This document shows positions 5,121 to 9,035 of a DNA stretch of 9,035 nt, piece after piece (position 1 is the stretch's first letter; each line of letters opens with the position of its first letter). The DNA is taken from the NCBI GenBank assembly GCA_023423675.1, contig JAFAFD010000019.1, forward strand, positions 1 through 9,035, in the 5' to 3' direction. The notes beneath the pieces were generated by a model. It was not told the origin of the DNA. It did not search any database and saw only the letters and a program-made list of their open reading frames with translations. This DNA is from Pseudomonadota bacterium (GTDB lineage: Bacteria > Pseudomonadota > Gammaproteobacteria > Xanthomonadales > Xanthomonadaceae). The position numbers and the translations under genes are program-made.

Positions 5121-5849
5121 TTACGCGCTCGCGGCCTCTTCCACCTTCGGGCCATCCCACAACGCATGGCCGGCCTTCTTGCGCAGGCGCTCCAGCCGCG
5201 CGGCGTGCGCCTCCAGCTCCGACGCCGTGGCCACCACGCGCGGGCGCGGCAGCAGCTTGCTGGTGTCGAAGGCCAGCAGCGCGGCGCCATCGGCCCCGCT
5301 GTCGTCTTCCAGGCCGAAGCCGATCTCTTCCTGCCCCGAGGTCAGCGCGATGTAGACATCGCCCAGGATCTGCGCATCGAGCAGGCCGCCGTGCAGCGCA
5401 CGGTGCGAGTTGTCCACGCCCAGGCGCCGGCACAGGGCATCCAGCGAGTTGCGCTGGCCGGGGAAGCGCTCGCGCGCCATCGCCAGGGTATCGATCACCG
5501 TGCAGCGGTCGGTGATCTTGCCGTACTGCGGCCCCAGCAGGGACAGCTCGTAATCAAGGAAGCCCAGATCGAACGCCGCGTTGTGGATGATCAGCTCGGC
5601 GCCATCGATGAACGCCAGGAACTCCTCGGCGATCTGCGCGAACTCCGGCTTGTCGGCGAGGAAATCCAGGCTCAGGCCGGTGACTTCCTGCGCCCCCTGC
5701 TCGAAGTCGACATCGGGCTTGATGTACTGGTGGTAGTTGTTGCCGGTCGGGCGGCGCTTGAACAGCTCCACGCAGCCGATTTCAACAATGCGGTTGCCCT
5801 TCTTCCATTCCAGGCCGGTGGTTTCGGTATCGAGGATGATCTGACGCAT
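5121..5849 (-). CDS. dnaQ: DNA polymerase III epsilon subunit (3'-5' proofreading exonuclease)
   Basis: Proofreading subunit of the replicative polymerase core, binding the alpha and theta subunits. 242 residues, like E. coli DnaQ (243). DEDDh catalytic residues are all present: D7 and E9 in LDTETTG (Exo I), D94 in HNAAFDLGFLDYE (Exo II), H153 and D158 in HRALHGGLLDAQ (Exo III). QEEIGF (173-178) sits where E. coli has its beta-clamp motif QTSMAF. The C-terminal segment (about 200-232, rich in Glu, Arg and Ala, with RKKAGHALWDG) matches the alpha-binding tail. The ATG lies 4 nt after the rnhA stop with no clear SD, which suggests translational coupling. Last gene of the yafS-like/rnhA/dnaQ operon; the SMAG dimer lies beyond its stop. 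Confidence 0.97.
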   Translation of the reverse strand: MRQIILDTETTGLEWKKGNRIVEIGCVELFKRRPTGNNYHQYIKPDVDFEQGAQEVTGLSLDFLADKPEFAQIAEEFLAFIDGAELIIHNAAFDLGFLDYELSLLGPQYGKITDRCTVIDTLAMARERFPGQRNSLDALCRRLGVDNSHRALHGGLLDAQILGDVYIALTSGQEEIGFGLEDDSGADGAALLAFDTSKLLPRPRVVATASELEAHAARLERLRKKAGHALWDGPKVEEAASA

Positions 5850-5853
5850 GGGC

Positions 5854-6306
5854 TCAGTTTACCGGGCTGCCGTCGCGGATCTGGATCGCGGCAGTGCGCG
5901 CCAGGGTGTCGACTCGCTCGTTGTCGGGGTCACCGGAGTGGCCCTTCACCCAGCGCCAGTCGATCTGGTGCCGCAACGTGGCCTCATGCAGGCGCTCCCA
6001 CAGCTCGCGGTTCTTCACCGGGTCGCCGCCAGCGGTCTTCCAGTTCTTGCGGATCCACCCGGCCATCCACTGGGTCAGGCCCTGCCGCACATACTGCGAA
6101 TCGGTATAGAGCACGATCTCGCAGGCTTCGGTGAGGCTTTCCAGCGCGGAAATGGCCGCCATCAGCTCCATCCGGTTGTTGGTGGTGTGCGCTTCGCCGC
6201 CACTCAGTTCGCGCTCGTGGCCCTTGTAGCGCAGCAGTGCGGCCCAGCCACCCGGGCCGGGATTGCCGAGGCAGGAACCGTCGGTGTGGATTTCGATGGT
6301 TTTCAA
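5854..6306 (-). CDS. rnhA: Ribonuclease HI
   Basis: Degrades the RNA strand of RNA-DNA hybrids: R-loops, primer remnants and misincorporated ribonucleotides. 150 residues, close to E. coli RNase HI (155). Active-site residues D9 ([11 protein letters not shown]), E47 (NNRMELMA), D69 (YTDSQYV), H123 (VKGHSG) and D133 (NERVDTLAR) correspond to E. coli D10, E48, D70, H124 and D134. The basic handle [16 protein letters not shown] (84-99) is present. The start codon is TTG (6306-6304), with GGAG 7 nt upstream; no ATG or GTG start lies near the conserved N-terminus. It lies 12 nt after the methyltransferase stop and 4 nt before dnaQ, all on one strand. Confidence 0.97.
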   Translation of the reverse strand: MKTIEIHTDGSCLGNPGPGGWAALLRYKGHERELSGGEAHTTNNRMELMAAISALESLTEACEIVLYTDSQYVRQGLTQWMAGWIRKNWKTAGGDPVKNRELWERLHEATLRHQIDWRWVKGHSGDPDNERVDTLARTAAIQIRDGSPVN

Positions 6307-6318
6307 TACAACTCCAGA

Positions 6319-6963
6319 TCAGGTGGCAACGGTGCCCAACCAGCGCACCGGCAGCGGGGTCGGCCCAGGCAGGGCCAGCGTACGTTTTTCGGCATGGAAC
6401 AGGCAGGCCGCGCGCAGTGGCGCCCAGCCCGCCCCACGGCGGCTGCCGGCGCCTTGCCACAGCGGCCCCAGGTAGCGGGTGTCGTCGCATTCCAGCCCAT
6501 GCCGGGCCAGCAGCTGGCGCAGCCGCTGCGGCGTGCGCACCACCAGCCCATGGTGTCGCCAGCGGGTGCGGAAGGGGCTGAACGGGTTGAGGCTGCTCAG
6601 CCACAACTGGCCGCCGGGCATCAGCACGCGCGAGCACTCATCCAGCAGGTAATCGGCATCGGCGGCAGTCACGTGCTGCAGCACGATGGCGTTGACGCTT
6701 TCATTGGCCAGCGGCAGCGGCAGCTTGCAGCGGGCGTCACCGGCATAGCCTGGGCACTCGCGGTACAGCCGCAGGCCGCGGCCACCCAGCTGCGCATCCT
6801 CCAGCCAGGAGGCCGTGGGTGCGATCCACAGCCAGGGTTGCGCCGGCAGCGCGGCAAGCCGTGGCAGCAGCAGCTGGCGCTCAAGCCGGCGCAGCGCTGC
6901 CGCCGGCTCGCTGTCGAACCAGGGCACCAGGCTCGCTTGACGGTGGCTCTGCAGCAGGGGCAT
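6319..6963 (-). CDS. YafS-like putative SAM-dependent methyltransferase
   Basis: A 214-residue protein resembling the C-terminal part of class I methyltransferases and E. coli YafS, whose gene also lies between gloB and rnhA. The matching block is [16 protein letters not shown] (83-98; motif II-like), [24 protein letters not shown] (106-129; strand beta-5) and [14 protein letters not shown] (144-157). The glycine-rich SAM motif I is not recognisable; the expected place holds [12 protein letters not shown] (44-55). Either the cofactor site is degenerate or the protein has lost catalysis. The start lies 11 bp from the divergent gloB start, with only a weak GGA upstream. First gene of the operon with rnhA and dnaQ. 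Substrate unknown. Confidence 0.8.
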   Translation of the reverse strand: MPLLQSHRQASLVPWFDSEPAAALRRLERQLLLPRLAALPAQPWLWIAPTASWLEDAQLGGRGLRLYRECPGYAGDARCKLPLPLANESVNAIVLQHVTAADADYLLDECSRVLMPGGQLWLSSLNPFSPFRTRWRHHGLVVRTPQRLRQLLARHGLECDDTRYLGPLWQGAGSRRGAGWAPLRAACLFHAEKRTLALPGPTPLPVRWLGTVAT

Positions 6964-6974
6964 GGTCCAATTCT

Positions 6975-7739
6975 ATGCGACTGACTGCCCTGACCGCATT
7001 TGCGGACAACTACATCTGGATGCTGATCGCCGACGATGGCGCCGCCGTGGTCATCGACCCCGGCGATGCCGCGCCGGTGCTGGCGCTGGCCGACCAAGGC
7101 CTGCGCGTGGACACCATCCTGCTGACCCACCACCACGACGACCACATCGGCGGCGTGCCCGCGCTGCAGGCGCGTTTTCCCGGCGCGCGGGTGATCGCGC
7201 CGGTCGACGAGCGCATCCCGACCGCCACCGAACGGGTGGGCGAAGGTGAACGCGTTCAGGCACTGGGCCGGATGTTCCACGTACTATCCGTGCCCGGGCA
7301 TACCCGCAGCCACATCGCGTTTCACACTGCTGAACATCTTTTCAGCGGAGATTCGTTGTTCAGCCTGGGCTGTGGGCGCCTGTTCGAAGGTACGCCGTCC
7401 CAGCTGCTGGCGTCGATGCGCAAGCTGGGTACCTTGCCTGTGCAACTGCTGCTTTGTTGCGCCCATGAGTACACCGTGTCAAATGCCGTCTTCGCGCGGC
7501 ATGTCGACCCCGCCAACGCTGCCCTGCGGCAGCGCCAAGAGGAGGCTTTGGCCATGCGCCGCGATGACCGTTCCACCCTGCCGGTAACCCTGGCCAACGA
7601 GCTGGACTGCAATCCGTTCCTGCGTGTGCACACCGCGCCGATCCGCGCGGCGGTGTCAGCGCACCTGGGGCGCGATGTCGTGGACGACGTCGATGTCATG
7701 GCCGGTCTCCGGCACTGGAAAGACGGCTTCCGCGCATGA
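6975..7739 (+). CDS. gloB: Hydroxyacylglutathione hydrolase (glyoxalase II)
   Basis: Hydrolyses S-D-lactoylglutathione to D-lactate and glutathione, the second step of methylglyoxal detoxification, in the cytoplasm. 254 residues, the normal length. Binuclear metal ligands are complete: THHHDDH (51-57, H52, H54, D56, H57), H109 in PGHTRSH, D126 in [17 protein letters not shown] and H164 in CCAHEYT. The C-terminal helical domain shows NPFLR and the final WKDGFRA, where substrate-binding residues usually lie. I chose ATG 6975 because it gives the family N-terminus ([15 protein letters not shown]); the open frame extends further upstream but only as antisense of the methyltransferase gene. There is no clear SD. 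Its stop overlaps the mltD start (ATGA), so the two are co-transcribed and coupled. Confidence 0.96.
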   Translation: MRLTALTAFADNYIWMLIADDGAAVVIDPGDAAPVLALADQGLRVDTILLTHHHDDHIGGVPALQARFPGARVIAPVDERIPTATERVGEGERVQALGRMFHVLSVPGHTRSHIAFHTAEHLFSGDSLFSLGCGRLFEGTPSQLLASMRKLGTLPVQLLLCCAHEYTVSNAVFARHVDPANAALRQRQEEALAMRRDDRSTLPVTLANELDCNPFLRVHTAPIRAAVSAHLGRDVVDDVDVMAGLRHWKDGFRA

Positions 7740-8941
7740 TGCGCCGAAGTCTGCCGCTGGCCCTGGGCCTTGTCCTGGGGCTGGCCGGAAACGCGGGCGC
7801 GCAGTCGCTGGGCGCCGGCATCAGCCAGAACCTGACCGCCGCGTCGGCCGTGCCGATGGATCCGTCCCTGTTGCCGGCCGCCTCGGTCCGCAACGGCCAG
7901 GAGATCTTCGCCAGCTTCCGCGAGGGCCTGGCTGAACCGACCTGCGACGCCGAGGCCACCAGCCCGCGCTGGCAGAAGCAGTTCGCCCATGCCCCCTCGC
8001 GCCTGGCCAACCAGGATGACGATGCGCTGGTGCTGTTCGGCTACGTGGTCGAAGAACTGCGCAAGGCCAGCCTGCCCACCGAATTCGCGCTCATCCCGTT
8101 CGTGGAGAGCGGCTACCGCCCCAACGCCCGTAACGGCAGCGGCCCGACCGGCCTGTGGCAGTTCATCGCCACCACCGCGCGCAACCACCGCGTGCCGATG
8201 GCCAACGGCTACGACGGCCGCCTGTCGGCCGTGGATTCCACCCAAGCCGCGGTGCGCTACCTGAAGACCCTGCACGGCATGTTCGGCGGCGACTGGCGCC
8301 TGGCCACCATGGCCTACAACGCCGGCGAGTACCGCGTGCTGCAGTCGATGCGCAAGGCGGGGATGAACGCGCAGAACGCCAAGCCGGCCGCCCTGCCCGG
8401 CCTGTCGCCGGTCACCCATGCCTACGTCGAGAAGCTGCATGCCCTGGCCTGTGTGCTGGAGGATGCCGAAGACGAACCCGGCGTGATGGCCTCGCTGGAC
8501 CGCACCGTGCCCGTCCTGAAGGACCACACTCTGCCGGCCGGCACCAGCGTGCAGCAGTGGGCCGCGCAGCGTGCGTTGGACCCGAGCCGCATTGCCCGCC
8601 TGAACCCGGCCCTGGCCGGCAGCAGCCGTCCGTCGGGCACCACCCGCGTCCTCGCCCCGGTGGCCGCCGCCTCTGCGCCGGTTGCCGATGCCGCCACGGT
8701 TGCGACCGCCGCGACCGCCGTGGCCCCCAGCGCAAGCCTGCAGCCGGCCCCGCAGGTCGCCAAGGTCGTGGCCAGCGCGGCCGACCGCCCGCGCAACCGC
8801 CGCCACACCGTGCGCAACGGTGAATCGGCCTGGACCATCGCCCGCCGCTACGGCATGCCGGTGAAGGCGCTGCTCTCGTTGAACGGCCTGAGCGGCAGCA
8901 GCGTGCTGAAGCCCGGCGCCGTGCTGCGCATCGAAGACTGA
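7736..8941 (+). CDS. mltD: Membrane-bound lytic murein transglycosylase D (MltD-like) with LysM
   Basis: Cleaves the MurNAc-GlcNAc bond of peptidoglycan with 1,6-anhydro product formation, in the periplasm. 401 residues. A Sec signal peptide (about 1-22; [22 protein letters not shown]) lacks a lipobox cysteine, unlike E. coli MltD. The SLT family 1 domain spans about 90-245: catalytic E124 in [11 protein letters not shown], then GPTGLWQF (136-143) and [11 protein letters not shown] (192-202). A degenerate LysM follows (264-309, [13 protein letters not shown]...), then an Ala/Val/Pro linker (310-350) and one clear LysM (357-399, [17 protein letters not shown]...). E. coli MltD has two clear LysM repeats and is longer. 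The ATG at 7736 overlaps the gloB stop; the next codon, ATG 7739, is an alternative start. The gloB-mltD pairing matches E. coli. Confidence 0.93.
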   Translation: MMRRSLPLALGLVLGLAGNAGAQSLGAGISQNLTAASAVPMDPSLLPAASVRNGQEIFASFREGLAEPTCDAEATSPRWQKQFAHAPSRLANQDDDALVLFGYVVEELRKASLPTEFALIPFVESGYRPNARNGSGPTGLWQFIATTARNHRVPMANGYDGRLSAVDSTQAAVRYLKTLHGMFGGDWRLATMAYNAGEYRVLQSMRKAGMNAQNAKPAALPGLSPVTHAYVEKLHALACVLEDAEDEPGVMASLDRTVPVLKDHTLPAGTSVQQWAAQRALDPSRIARLNPALAGSSRPSGTTRVLAPVAAASAPVADAATVATAATAVAPSASLQPAPQVAKVVASAADRPRNRRHTVRNGESAWTIARRYGMPVKALLSLNGLSGSSVLKPGAVLRIED

Positions 8942-8960
8942 CAGCCGCAGCCGGCGGCTG
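8942..8960 (+). terminator. Hairpin after mltD (possible terminator)
   Basis: CAGCCGC (8942-8948) pairs with GCGGCTG (8954-8960) over AGCCG, starting right after the stop codon. No T-run follows, so it may be a weak terminator or a 3'-end stabiliser. Confidence 0.45.
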
Positions 8961-8971
8961 CCTCGCTGTTC

Positions 8972-9035
8972 GTAGAAGTCGAGCTTGCTCGACCGCTCTT
9001 CCTCTCTTCCGCCCTTTGTAGAGTCGAGCCATGCT
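8972..9035 (+). repeat. SMAG palindromes, the second truncated by the window end
   Basis: GTAG (8972-8975), AA, then GTCGAGC, TT, GCTCGAC (8978-8993) forms a perfect 7-bp stem. After a pyrimidine-rich 24-bp spacer, a second GTAG (9018-9021) is followed by AGTCGAGCCATGCT, the left arm and the start of the right arm of a related palindrome. Same orientation, hence a probable dimer downstream of mltD. Confidence 0.8.

Noticed and set aside
6819..6974. Longer gloB start at 6819
   Set aside because: The extra 52 codons are antisense to the methyltransferase N-terminus and absent from the glyoxalase II family; 6975 gives the normal length.
5848..6984. 378-codon open frame on the plus strand opposite rnhA and the yafS-like gene
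   Set aside because: High GC leaves antisense frames open. It shows no recognisable domain, while the other strand encodes clear RNase HI and YafS-like proteins.
7322..8806. 494-codon open frame on the minus strand opposite gloB and mltD
   Set aside because: It is antisense to two well-supported enzymes, and its Gly/Ala/Arg/His-rich composition is typical of shadow frames in GC-rich DNA.

Overview
The window looks like a chromosomal core region of a gamma-proteobacterium of the family Xanthomonadaceae, most probably Stenotrophomonas. The DNA is GC-rich. The Kdo kinase KdkA is encoded next to a family 9 glycosyltransferase. Short GTAG-headed palindromes of the SMAG type (the REP-like family described in S. 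maltophilia) sit between genes in three places. All coding genes look intact, and I see no transposase, integrase, prophage or CRISPR array.

Layout: (1) 6-121, the 4.5S SRP RNA gene (ffs) with its terminator. (2) 133-232, a cluster of SMAG-type palindromes. (3) 229-2131 on the minus strand, a tightly overlapping operon kdkA > MBL-fold hydrolase > DUF4440/NTF2-like protein, in which each start codon overlaps the previous stop by 4 nt. (4) 2152-3198 on the plus strand, a GT9 heptosyltransferase-like LPS gene divergent from kdkA, ending in tandem hairpins. (5) 3250-3700 on the minus strand, a DUF6165-type gene preceded by an overlapping 24-codon leader ORF. (6) 3717-3991, a three-hairpin repeat element, a strong bidirectional terminator and tRNA-Ser(CGA), with the tRNA promoter at 4021-4049. 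(7) 4158-4862, a PP2C-family Ser/Thr phosphatase. Its last 39 bp are duplicated at 5010-5048, on the far side of a second three-hairpin element. (8) 5052-5105, a SMAG dimer. (9) 5121-6963 on the minus strand, the operon yafS-like methyltransferase > rnhA > dnaQ. (10) 6975-8941 on the plus strand, gloB and mltD, coupled by an ATGA overlap. (11) 8972 to the end, further SMAG palindromes, the last cut by the window edge.

Functionally, kdkA and the GT9 enzyme point to LPS inner-core assembly. rnhA and dnaQ serve RNA-DNA hybrid removal and replication proofreading. gloB detoxifies lactoylglutathione from methylglyoxal. mltD remodels peptidoglycan. The mltD-gloB-yafS-rnhA-dnaQ neighbourhood is shared with E. 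coli, but here rnhA and dnaQ run in the same direction.

The coding content is ordinary. The most interesting material is intergenic: two diverged copies of a three-hairpin element about 125 bp long, one of them flanked by two synonymous versions of the PP2C gene tail; a SMAG palindrome that supplies the stop codon of a gene; and a candidate leader peptide upstream of the DUF6165 gene.
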